The position numbers and the translations under genes were made by a program. The notes under the pieces are model-generated. The model worked only from the letters and a program-made list of their open reading frames with translations. It was not told the origin of the DNA and made no database searches. DNA of 60,000 nucleotides from Adiantum capillus-veneris (Eukaryota; Streptophyta; Polypodiopsida; Polypodiales; Pteridaceae): contig CM043953.1 in the NCBI GenBank assembly GCA_014529385.2, positions 93,999,342 to 94,059,341 of the forward strand, in the 5' to 3' direction. Below, in pieces: positions 33,310 to 43,427 of this stretch. Position 1 is the first letter of the stretch. Every line of letters begins with the position of its first letter.

Positions 33310-35415
33310 ACGCCTACCTACAGCAGCGAACATTGACGCAACACTGCAATGACCGCTGCAATACTTTCTCTGACACAACCCGCTGTGGAGCACCATCAGG
33401 CATTCACGACAATGCTGATGATGATTTTAACATGCAGATTTTAGGCTTTTGCCTTAGTTTCATACTTCACTTCATTTTATTTTTATACCCAAATATTGTA
33501 ATTAGCTCCATCAAGATTGTATCATATGTAATTTTGGTCTTTGAAGGCATTTAATGTAACAATTTATTTCATTTCATTTGTCACTCTCCCCTTCATCTAC
33601 TGCATTTGACCCCCTCACAACAGTCGCATAAGTACGCACGGACGAAGCTCTTCGACAACCTGTGCAATACTCTCTTGGACAACATTTTTCTCTTAAGAAT
33701 CTTTCACTTTACTTCATTTTATTTCTGTACCTGGATATTAAATTGGATCCACAAGGATTCTAGTCGATTGGTCTCATAAGAAATGTTGGCGTTTTATAGA
33801 CTATCACTATAACAATTATTTCTCTCTCTCTCTCTCTTCACCCCCCCATTGCGTTTTGGTAATTGCAATCAATAGTGTTATTATTTTTATAGTTATAAAT
33901 TATATTAATATCATAATAAAAAAATTGAATTTATTATTATTATAAATAATAAATTCAAATATAGTATATAGAGAAAGAGAATGATTGTGTACAGTTTTAT
34001 ATATTTGATGTTATTGGTTAGAACTTAGATAACTATTATGTTTACATAGTTTATTAGTAATTATGTAGTTGTTTATCATATATCTAGTAAAATATGCTTA
34101 TTAATTCCAACTATGCTATTTTGAGCAAGCTGATAGTGCGACCCATCTATCCGGATTGTATTTTTTGCTCCATGGCCATTACTTGTGACCACACAAACAC
34201 ACCTACTGTATGAGTGTCTCGTTAATGCGCAAATTGGCATCCCTCCTTGTGCGATCCTTATTTTTCTATTCCAACTAAGTACACATTTACTTCCCTTAAT
34301 TTTGACTAAGAAGGCTCTACCACGTGTGATTTGCATTATCTAACTTTCAAGGAATTATTTAGCCTAGTTTACATAATTTGTACACGCTGTAGACTCTCAT
34401 ACTACGTACCTAGTACAAGTTTAAAAGAGAAGCTTAAGTTTTTGGTCTTGCCAAGCATTTTCTTGATGCATATTCTTTTACATACTATGACGTCTAAGTG
34501 GAAATGTCTGATAGAGCAGCTACAGTCAAATTAATTTCACGTTGTTTTCTTTAGTTGTTGGATCAATATAATGCTTATAGTATGGCCTTTGCTTGACGTA
34601 TGCTAGTGATACCATGACTAAACATTAGTATTTTCGTGATATCATGACTAAACACTAGCCAATGCCCTTTACACATTTTTTTATTTTTTAAATAATTTTT
34701 TAATACATTTTTAAATATAGTATTAAGCACTTTAGAGATAACAGTTTGCGATATCAAGGGGCTACTCCATTTAAAAACAAAAACAATCGACAAGATTTTA
34801 ATTCCATCTCACTTTTGAATCGATCCAAGGCTAATCATTGTAAACAACTTTTGCTAGTTACAGTTGTCTCCTACTTGTACCTCTCTCCCCACACACAAAC
34901 TGGTACATATTTTAGATGCAATACATCATCCAGAGTCTAATGATTTATAGAGAGCAAACATGTAAGTTCTCTTTGCATATTTTCATTTTTTATTTTGAAA
35001 AATCTTCTCGAAAACACAATCAATCATACACTGATAGCACTCTCTCAAATTTTATATATGATACACATAGTCCTACACATATCTACTAATACAATTCCAC
35101 AAAGAACAACACGGTTACATAAATTCAACACATCTGGCCTACTTATCAGCTTGATTACCATCTATTTTTTTGAAAGAAGGCATGGATCTTTTACTTACCT
35201 GCATTCTCTAACATGGAGCCAATACTTGTATTACATGAAATTGCTATTGCGATCATTTCACGTTGAGCTATGTAGCTACTCACATCAGCCGAGGTGCCTT
35301 TAGTTAATGAATAACAATTTGTTAGTACTTTGTTACTCAACCTTACTCCAATGTGATATGAACCAGGTAGTACATTTTTAATGTTTTTATGCCATGTCTA
35401 GTCCATTGGTCACGT
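33310..35415. other. AT-rich interior of the inner unit
   Basis: It has two diverged copies of a ~200-bp block (about 33330-33570 and 33610-33830, sharing CACTTCATTTTATTT and AACAATTATTTC), a short (TC)n at 33820, and long AT-rich stretches. I see no gene. Confidence 0.5.
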
Positions 35416-35420
35416 GCACA

Positions 35421-35582
35421 TAGATTCGCCGATTTAGGCAGTGTGTAAATGCTCATCTCGGTGTAGACTCGCCGATTGAGGCAGCACATTGTAAATTATA
35501 GATTCATGATTTTTACACAATACCAAATGTAGATTCGCCGATTTAGGCAGCACGTCAGATGTAGATTTGCCGGTTTAGGCAA
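35421..35582 (+). repeat. Short interspersed 21-bp motif, four copies
   Basis: TAGATTCGCCGATTTAGGCAG at 35421 recurs with few changes at 35464, 35530 and 35562. Spacers between copies are unequal (about 11-45 bp). Confidence 0.85.
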
Positions 35583-36214
35583 CACCGATCACAAAATCAT
35601 GCTACAGTGGCTGGCCACCAGTGTAACTAGTATGATTTTGTTACCCGGGTATACAAAATGAAAGATATTGGATTTGGATTTGGATTTATGTTGACAGATA
35701 TTCAGATTTGGATTTGGAAAGGATATATGATGATTTTTGTCGCGACAGTATTTATGGAATTGGACTTGAGACTGATGAGAATTGATTATTGAACGATGAG
35801 TGTGACCAATGATATCCTGATTCATCAGGGTATGACATATACTGCTTATTCTAGTGGTATGGGACACTAGAATAGGTAGTATGGGGATGACGACAGTCAT
35901 AAGCAATGTTGTCTAATTTTATGGAGTTATCTTTTACTATTTGATACAGATTTCTAATCATTTTTTTTGACAAGTATTGTTTGCAGATTTTTATATTCGC
36001 AACTGAGGACAGTTGCTTTCCAACGGAGAGGTATGTTATAGAATTGATATTTTATTATTTATTGCAGCTGACAGGTGGAAAATACTGGACCGAGCCAGGC
36101 CTATGCGAATGGAAATATACATACTGTACATTTTATTATTCAAGTGCTCTTTTATGAGCTTTGGCCATTTATGACCGGCCGGCCAATTTGTACTCAATTT
36201 GACCATTTAAGAAA

Positions 36215-36259
36215 TCTATAAATGGAATACGTGCAAGAGGGAAATGGTCACTCTTGCAC
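36215..36259 (+). promoter_or_regulatory. TATA box and R-region hairpin of the inner unit
   Basis: CTATAAAT at about 36215 is followed by a perfect 9-bp stem, GTGCAAGAG (36231-36239) and CTCTTGCAC (36251-36259), with an 11-base loop. This is the distance at which a transcript from this promoter would start. Confidence 0.5.
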
Positions 36260-36343
36260 GGGGGGAGATTGCACCCAGTGTCTATGTATTCTCCTCTCCT
36301 CTCTTCTCTTCTCTCTCACCCTGTCGGCGTAGTACTCCGCTGT

Positions 36344-36519
36344 AGGAGGTGCGCCTGCATGTGCTCGCTTACTCTTTCTCACTCTGTGCCTCTCTCATGT
36401 TAGATTTGCTATGGTGTTTACGCATACACGATTACGCAGGTATGGAGATCTATTACTATATTGTCTGTAGCATGTTATTCTATGTATTTTGCAGGGAGCC
36501 ACGACTTCCCTTTGTAGCA
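36344..36519 (+). repeat. 176-bp direct repeat, right copy
   Basis: Matches 32857-33032. Its right edge abuts E3 gag coding sequence. Confidence 0.85.
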
Positions 36520-37432
36520 CCCATAATTGATCTCTCTAACTTTTTCCCATAAGTGTCTTGACCAGTCTTCTTCTACGAATGGAATTCTGTTTAAGGCATC
36601 TTCGTTGTTCGGCACTATAAGTTCTGGCTCTTTTATTCCAAGGTGGGGTTCTACCACCACTTCGGATTCTTCTTGATTGTCTCTTACCACAAGCTCCTCA
36701 GGTTTTGCCATACTTTTGAGCTTAGGTTTTTGTTTTTCCAGCATTTCTTGTGTGATTCTTACCAAATTTTGATAAGCTTCAAGCTTAGTTGCTTCCATGT
36801 CTGGAGAAGGATAGTTTTTCCATTTGTTTTCCATGTTTTTGGCCTGCTTTAAGACCTGCTTGGTAGGCTTTCAAGGCTGCTTTAAGACCTTCTTGGTAGG
36901 CTTTCAAGGCTGCATTAATAGGCTCAAAAATTTTATCAACCAAAATTGATCCTCCAGAGGTGGTTTCTTTGATTTCACTTCCAGTTTCTTTCACCTTTTC
37001 CTGGAATAGTTTCTTTGCTTTCTTCTCGATTTTAGCCCTTTGTTTTTGTTTTCCCATCTCATACCTTTTGCTTCTGCTTCTTTTGATCTTTTGAGGAAAT
37101 TTTTGTATTCTCCGACTCATCAGAGGAGGTTTCTTTTTCTTAGCGTGGGCTCTGGTGATTACCTTGATTGGAACAATCGGTTCGCTCTCAAATGAGCTAC
37201 TAGGTATCACTTGGACTACGTTTACTACTGTTTTACCCTTGTTTAAAGGATTTTTAGGACAATCTTATGGAAAGTGTCCTCCCCTTTTGCAACATTGTAT
37301 GCAAAAGCTTCAACTGGCTTGAGGTTTTTGTTAGGCTCTAAGCATTCATTTTTCCAATGCTCATCTGCACCACAGTTATGACAGTTTCTTGTTCTTGGCT
37401 TAATCATGGGTCTTACCATAGGAGGTCTGACA
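36520..37432 (-). pseudogene. E3 gag, knuckle and C-terminal part (left of E4)
   Basis: Minus-strand continuation of E3 gag after E4. It begins VRPPMVRPMIKPRTRN, then the zinc knuckle CHNCGADEHWKNEC (C-x2-C-x4-H-x4-C). It then has a Lys-rich linker (37210-36785) with a repeated LKAYQ.GLKA segment and the motif SGGSILVDK also present in E4 (SGGSVLVDK), and ends WSRHLWEKVREINYG at the inner unit. The equivalent place in E4 precedes the protease. Confidence 0.75.
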
Positions 37433-37437
37433 CCTTG
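37433..37437. repeat. Target-site duplication of E4 (CCTTG), left copy
   Basis: CCTTG recurs at 47485-47489. Deleting E4 with one copy makes the E3 gag frame continuous across the junction (ANQG before, VRPP after). Confidence 0.9.
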
Positions 37438-37860
37438 TCTTTGGAGGTGATAACAACATACAAGTGCCCACCTAGCCAAGGCGCCCGTTGGGTCAGCCGG
37501 CCAAAGTTTTGATGTGGTCACATTATTTTTCGGATGTTTAATACATCAAACCTTGTAAAAGCCTAATGACAATCGTCTATGTCAAGTCTAAGTCAAAGAT
37601 GTAATTTTTCCAAAGATGTATGTAAAGGTCCATGAGAAGTTGGCCGGTCGGCCACTTTAGAAAGCCCTAGGTATATAATACACTAAGGTTAGTGGGAAAG
37701 GGAGAATTTTTTCGAAGATAAGTGACTATTGATGTACGCACAGGGAGCGACCTCTTGGCTCCAACTTATAATCATCGCTATTGTGGCTACGGTAATCCAA
37801 ATTCAGTTTTGTTTATTGCATTGTGTTCTTCTTACTCTGCTCTTTCATTCAAGTGTAAGC
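37438..37860 (+). repeat. E4 5' LTR, 423 bp matching the start of the 3' LTR
   Basis: Matches 46550-46971 with few differences (first bases TCTTTGG versus TGTTTGG). Similarity stops at GTGTAAGC. The last ~513 bp of the 3' end (46972-47484) have no counterpart here, and no clear PBS follows, so a deletion probably removed the rest of the LTR, the PBS and part of the leader. Confidence 0.8.
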
Positions 37861-39600
37861 TCTGGTACTATGATCGCGATCGGTGTACCTCAGTGTTAGA
37901 ATTGTACAAGATTTGACATGTGCCTTCATGATAAGATTCTAACCAAGTTTGTCTAAAGCGACCACACCCAAAAAACATCAAAAATCAAGGAAATCAGGCC
38001 ACTTGGGTAAAACTAGCCTAACAGACCCAGAAACTGTAAAATCTTGACTTTTGGTGATTCAAATGCAAAAAGACTTGGGGGATAGCCTTAAAACATCAGT
38101 GTCTACAAGCATGCAAAATTTGGTTGAATTTGGGCTCAGAACTACGATCGCGATCGATGTACCTAGACCTCAGATTTGTACCAAATTTGATGAGTAGACT
38201 CTTCAAGGGTATACAAACATAAAAGTCTAAAGGACCTAGGGTCAAAAACCACAAAAAACTGACCAAAACCACTGAATACATATCCAAGTCAAAAACTGCT
38301 AAATTGGCATAGAAATTGACTTTCAGTAGACCAAAACACATCAAAACTGGGAAGAAACCATGCAAAGGGATAGCATGTGCATAGGACAAGCCTAGGTATC
38401 TCTCAAATCCCAAATCAAACATCAAAATCAATCAAACCTGATAAAATTGGAAAATCAGGCACTTCAGACCAAGAAACTGTAAATTCTTGACTTTTTTGAG
38501 TCCAAATACAAAAGTGTCTGGCAGGTAGTCTTAAAATAGCCTAGTGAAAAAGCTGGTGAAGTTTCATCCAATTTGGGCTCCAAACTACGATCGCGATCGG
38601 TGTACCTCAGTCCCAGATCTGACCCAGATTTGACCCACACATACACCTAGGTTACATAAGATACCAGGAGATGTCAAAATTCAAAAAAAGTCACCAAAAT
38701 AGCCAAAAACAGTAGACAGTCAAAAAACCACTACACTAGACCAAGATCTGGTAAAAACTTGACTTTTTCTTGTCCAAATTCAAAAATATTTGAGGAGTAG
38801 ATATTTTCTTGTCCAAATTCAAAAATATTTGAGGAGTAGACTGTACACATCATTGTCTACCATATCCACAAGTTTCACTTGAAAAGGAGCTAGAACTATG
38901 ATTGCGATCTGTGTACCCCAGTGACATTCTGAGTTGAGACTTGGTGAGTAGGTAGCTGACATCTAGTGCAACATATTTTCCAAAAGGAGCAAGGTCAAAA
39001 AAGCAAAAGAAAGTGGTCAAAAGTCCCAGTTACACAATCAGGCCAATAACCACAAAACCACATGGGATTTGGGTTTTCATTGGTCAAAACATCTCCAAAT
39101 TCAAAAATACAAAGACACTTGGTATCAAGACATCAAGGGCTAGCTAATGTGCAAAAATCTTCCAAATCTGTGACATGGGGTCAACGATCGCGATCGGTGT
39201 ACCTCTACATAGTGAGGGTATTTGACTTCATAAGTTTGTAGATCTACTTGAGTACATCCCAAATCTCAAGTTTGAGTGAAAAATACCCTCTGGAAGCCAA
39301 GATACAAGCACAAAATCTCTTTGTGTCCTGATCCTGAAACTGTTTTGAGTGCTGTTTCAAGTGCAATTTACCAAAACTACTCTAACTTTTGACACACAAC
39401 TCCAAACTGAGTCTCCTATATCTAGGAAGAAAGCTTGTGAGATAAGGAAGCTAGGATTCCCATTTACAAACTTTTAGGGTATCCAAAACCAGTATCCAAA
39501 GGTCAGTGGGGCACCAAAGCCTGACTTTTAGAGACTTGACCAGGGGCAAAAAGGGATTGTGTGCACTAAGACAAGGTGTTCTTATCAAGGACCATCTTGA
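37861..39600 (+). other. E4 untranslated leader with palindromic motif repeats
   Basis: ~1.75 kb without significant ORFs, built of diverged repeats. A conserved block with core GATCGCGATC followed by GGTGTACCTC occurs at 37872, 38146, 38589, 38900 (GATTGCGATC) and 39186, i.e. 274-443 bp apart. Accompanying phrases also recur, for example AGAAACTGTAAA.TCTTGACT at about 38031 and 38470. A 39-bp tandem duplication lies at about 38764-38841. The motif recurs once near the 3' end of the element (47141-47150). Confidence 0.85.
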
Positions 39601-39622
39601 GAGTATTGAGTGAGGTTTAAAC

Positions 39623-40096
39623 ATGACAACTCATCCATCATTAGGGTTTTCCACTCAACTGAGAGCTATGCCACCTACACAAACAGCCAGAAATACTGCA
39701 ACACCTATAACAAGAGGGTTGAGACAAGACCATGAGGCTTATCAATCATATCAAGCCAAACCTCAAGGCATGGCTCATGGATATTTGTTAAGTGATCATG
39801 TAGCTCATTGGAAGCCAAACCAATCAACTAAAATGCGGGAGTTTACAAGAGCAAAAATGGAAATTGTTGGAGACTTAGAGGAGAAGCATCCTCTAATCAA
39901 CAAACCCAACGTGAGGTTGATCAAAACCAATGAAGCCACGAGAGTTCTAACGGATTACACTTATGATGGCCTTTATAGGTTACCTATTGGGGATCAAAAA
40001 AACTTCTATAGATGTTTAAATTCCATCATTGAAGAGTTGACAGACTACAAGAACCTCTATGCCTTCACACAGATGACCAGAGAGTGTAAGTTCTAA
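39623..40096 (+). CDS. E4 gag, N-terminal ORF
   Basis: A 157-codon ORF from MTTHPSLGFSTQL. It is hydrophilic, with a folded-looking second half (EFTRAKMEIVGDLEEKHPLI, then LYRLPIGDQKNFYRCLNSII). It is the first ORF after the leader and lies where gag begins. No named domain is recognised. The gag core follows in another frame from 40233, so a frameshift separates them, or this is an independent small protein. Confidence 0.55.
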   Translation: MTTHPSLGFSTQLRAMPPTQTARNTATPITRGLRQDHEAYQSYQAKPQGMAHGYLLSDHVAHWKPNQSTKMREFTRAKMEIVGDLEEKHPLINKPNVRLIKTNEATRVLTDYTYDGLYRLPIGDQKNFYRCLNSIIEELTDYKNLYAFTQMTRECKF

Positions 40097-40232
40097 TGGT
40101 AGATAAGTATGGACGAGAGTACAAACTTATCAGCCCAATTGAGCTATAAAGATATACATACATGGGTACTCCAATCTCTGCACTTACTACTTTCAACTGA
40201 GTGTAAGCGTACTAGGGTTTTTTGAGACTGAT

Positions 40233-41597
40233 TTGCAAGAAGCTAACATTGAAACTATGGAATCACATGGACCTCAAATATCCAAAATAGCTATTCACGG
40301 GAGTGTAGCTCCTACCTCATTGAGTGGAACCAAGAGACCACCAATTAGACTTACAAATCCATCAACATTTCCAAAACATGTCTCAAAGGGGATTCCACCA
40401 GGATTTTCTCCAAGACGAGAAGAATGAACGAGGGATGTCTTTGTGAGAGACCCCAACACGCTAAGATACATGGTTGAACTAGAACCAATGAGACCATATC
40501 AATTGGCCAAATGTGTCAAGAAGAAGTATGATGGATTAAGGGATCCATACGTACATTCATCCTTGTTCAAACAAGTGTTAAGAGCCGAACAAGTATTTTA
40601 TTTTCATACACAGTATGAGGGATTTGGCTTAACCTTGGAAGGGATAGCATTGAATTGGTTCCAACCGTTGGACAAAAATGCCTTCTCAAACGTTGAACAA
40701 CTGTTGCAAGAATTTGTTGTGGAGTTCTCTAAAAGGGGAATCAAGCATAAAACAGTGGCCCAAATCTATGCATTCGAGCAAAAAGAAGATGAGAGAGTGA
40801 AGGAAGCATCGCTACGCTTCAAACAATATATAGAGAGATGTCCGAAACGCAAATTACCACAGGATGAAAGATTATCAATTCTCTTCATAGAGGGTTTGAA
40901 AAATGAAACTCTCAAGAAAGATTTGCACTTAAAAGGATGTACTTCCTTTGAACAAGTCACGAGAGAAGCGTTATACCTAGTTGACAATTGTAAAGCCTAT
41001 GGCGAGGAAATTGGTGATACAAAGATCACTATGGATAATGCTCCTTTAGCATCTAGTGAAACCAACACAAGGCAAGTGGTTATGTCTTAATTAATGACCA
41101 ACCTAGATGAGCTAGCAGCGCAAGTAGCACAACGAATAAAATGGTGTGCCATTGAGCAAAAATGGACCAATTATGAGATGAGTGAGTGCTACTATAATCA
41201 AACCTACACGAGGGGGATACTATTTGGACATCAAATAGAAAAACAAATGCCATTACCAAATCATCCATTATTTCAAAATAGGGTTGTATCAAGGGCTTGA
41301 CAAAGAGCTAAGGTATCACAACCTAGGCTAGGGCAAGAACCTATGAGAAAACTCTATTCATTGAATGAGGACACTCTGATGTTCATAGCCAATCAAGAGC
41401 GTAGACCAAAGACCATTCAGTCTAAGCAAGAACAACCACCAATTGTGCCACTAGTGACTCAACAAGATGGACCACGCTACAAGTGTGGAGGTAATCATTG
41501 GGCCAAGAATTGTTCTCGTGTAGAAATAATTGGATATTGTTTGGAGTGTGCCATTACACACGTTGTTCCTAATTGTCCAAAGCACCCAAACAAATAG
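40233..41597 (+). pseudogene. E4 gag core and zinc-binding motifs
   Basis: One frame with in-frame stops at 40425, 41088, 41298 and 41595. The capsid region includes LEGIALNWFQPLDKNAFSNV, TVAQIYAFEQKEDERV and KQYIERCPKRKL. A Cys-rich motif WCAIEQKWTNYEMSECYY is shared with E3 (WCAIEDKWTNHETNECYY). Then come two knuckles: KCGGNHWAKNC, which has lost its first Cys (Arg at that position), and CLECAITHVVPNC. Ty3/gypsy gag proteins use these motifs to assemble particles and bind RNA. Confidence 0.8.
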
Positions 41598-43427
41598 GTG
41601 AAAACAACAATGAATGTTGTGGGAGTGTTACCTTCTCCAAGTGGATCAGAGGCAGAACCCAAAGTTCCTGTGAAGGTAGTGACTAGAGCCCAAGCAAAAG
41701 AAAATTTTGAGGACCAAGCTAATGAGGAGAAAAATCAACAACCCAAACAAGGGGAAACAACTAGTGTGTCAATGAGGACTGGGAGAAAATCCTGGAAAGC
41801 CAAAAGAGACAGAATTAAAGCAAAAACAATTACAAATCAAACTGCACTACAAACAGAATTACAAGAGACAAAGGAGCAGTTAAAACAAGAACGAGAAAAC
41901 AAAACGGTGGTGAGCGGCGATAAGAAACCAAGAAAGGCATCTTCCGGAGGATCTGTGTTGGTAGACAAAGTCCTAGAGACATTAGATGCTGCACTGGAAG
42001 CATATGAGGCTAGATTGAAACCCAACCAAACCCTAGAGCAACGAGGGATGAAATATCCTCATGCTAAGGTAGAGACTGAGAGGTTGAAAATGTGTAAGGA
42101 ATTGGTAAAAACTGCATAGGCAATGATGGAGCCTGAAGCACCAATTCCACCTCCAGAAACAAAACCAAAAAGTGTTGGATTTGAAATGCCTAAGGCAAAG
42201 GTTGTTGAAAAATTAACTCAAAGAAACATTGAACTAGAATCACAAAAGGATGTGCAAGCAAAGATTGCAACACAAGAAACCAACAACCTAGAAATTCAAC
42301 CAGATGATCAAGTAGTGGCCAACACCACTAATGATGCAAGGTCAAGATCACAATTTATAGCACCTATCCCAGAGATAGATGAGCCATGGCCAAATGAATT
42401 GTGGGAAGCAATTAGAAGTGCAAAAGATGGAAGTGCGACTTTCCAATGTGCACCCATAACTGAGGTCAATACAGAGCATGAAGTCTATCAGGGAGACATT
42501 CAATCTCTAAATGGAGATGCATGGATGGAAGTTTCAATTGAAAGCAAACAAGAGTCCTTGAAGACCTTACCCTCATACATAGGAGAACATGAGGCAGACT
42601 CAGAGACTAGAGTGGTGCCATCTCAGAGGAAAGCCATATCCAAGATGATGGATACAAAGAGTATGCAAGAGTTGATGTCAGCTCCAATACAGTGCACCAT
42701 TACTCTATTTGAACTGCTTAAGATTAGACCACATGTATGGGATGAAGTGGGCAAAAATTTGGGGAAGATGGGATTAAAGATACCTCTTCAAGATCTACCC
42801 TCAAATGAACAATCAAACAAAACTCAACAAGAAAGTGCAAATGCTAAACCTGTGCCAATAAACAAGGTGAGGGAATATTGCGAAGGAGAAGAAGAAAACA
42901 ACACCTTACCTATGGAATACAAAGGAGTTAAAACATTGGCTATACTTGATAGTGGGGCTAGAGTAGCCATAGCCACAAAAGACATTTGGGAAAAATGGGG
43001 TAGACCAGCACTTAGGAAAACTAGAATGAAGCTGCAACTTGCAGATGGATACACGAAAAAACCTCTAGGTATCCTAGAGCAAATTATTGTGACTTCTTGT
43101 GGAATTTAATATGAACATACATTTGCAATAGTAGATTTTGGAAAAGGGAACAATTTTGATATCATTTTAGGAAGACCTTTCATGCGTCAACTTAAGATGG
43201 TTCAAGATTGGGGCTATGACTATATCTACTTGAGACATAAAAAGATCACCACAAAAATAAGCATAAAAGACCATAGCTATAGAGATGTGCATAGAAATCC
43301 TTTAGAAGAAATTGACTCTACTATAGTCAATGGGAAAGAGATACCTGTGTGGCTACAAACCAAACAAGAACTTTGGATGTGTGGTGCTTCGAAGTGTGGA
43401 AGCTCAGTGAGGAGGATTGCATCCTAA
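41598..43427 (+). pseudogene. E4 linker and aspartic protease
   Basis: Same frame as gag, with stops at 42117 and 43107. The Lys/Glu/Gln-rich linker contains KVVTRAQAKE and SGGSVLVDKVLETLDAALEA, both with counterparts in E3. After ~300 residues a retropepsin follows: LAILDSGARVAIATKDIWEK with the catalytic D-S-G near 42950, a substrate flap region (KLQLADGYTKKPLG), and after the stop at 43107 the second half with IILGRPFM. It would process gag. RT should follow in an autonomous element but does not. Confidence 0.8.

Larger units (their letters stand above)
32857..36519 (+). mobile_element. Inner unit bounded by 176-bp direct repeats (probable small LTR element)
   Basis: Direct repeats at 32857-33032 and 36344-36519 (GGAGGTGC.CCTG...GACTTCC.TTTGTAGCA) bracket 3.3 kb of mostly AT-rich sequence. 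The right copy cuts the E3 gag frame just after REINYG. Upstream of the right copy lie a TATA box (CTATAAAT, about 36215) and a C/T-rich leader, as in a plus-strand LTR, so the full LTR may start near 36060 and the left copy be truncated. I find no clear TSD, PBS or pol. Confidence 0.5.

Noticed and set aside
35421-35582. CRISPR-like array
   Set aside because: Four short motifs with unequal spacers in a eukaryotic transposon, with no cas genes. Not a CRISPR array.
37243-37521. Antisense ORF start MTTSKLWPADPTGALARW found in both E4 LTRs
   Set aside because: The shared part is just LTR sequence read backward. Only the portion left of 37433 is real E3 gag.
40425-43109. All E4 gag stops could be C-to-T changes (CAA, CAG, CGA), suggesting RNA editing of the fern-organelle type
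   Set aside because: Every stop codon is one C-to-T step from Gln or Arg, so the pattern carries no information, and such editing is organellar. Ordinary decay is enough.
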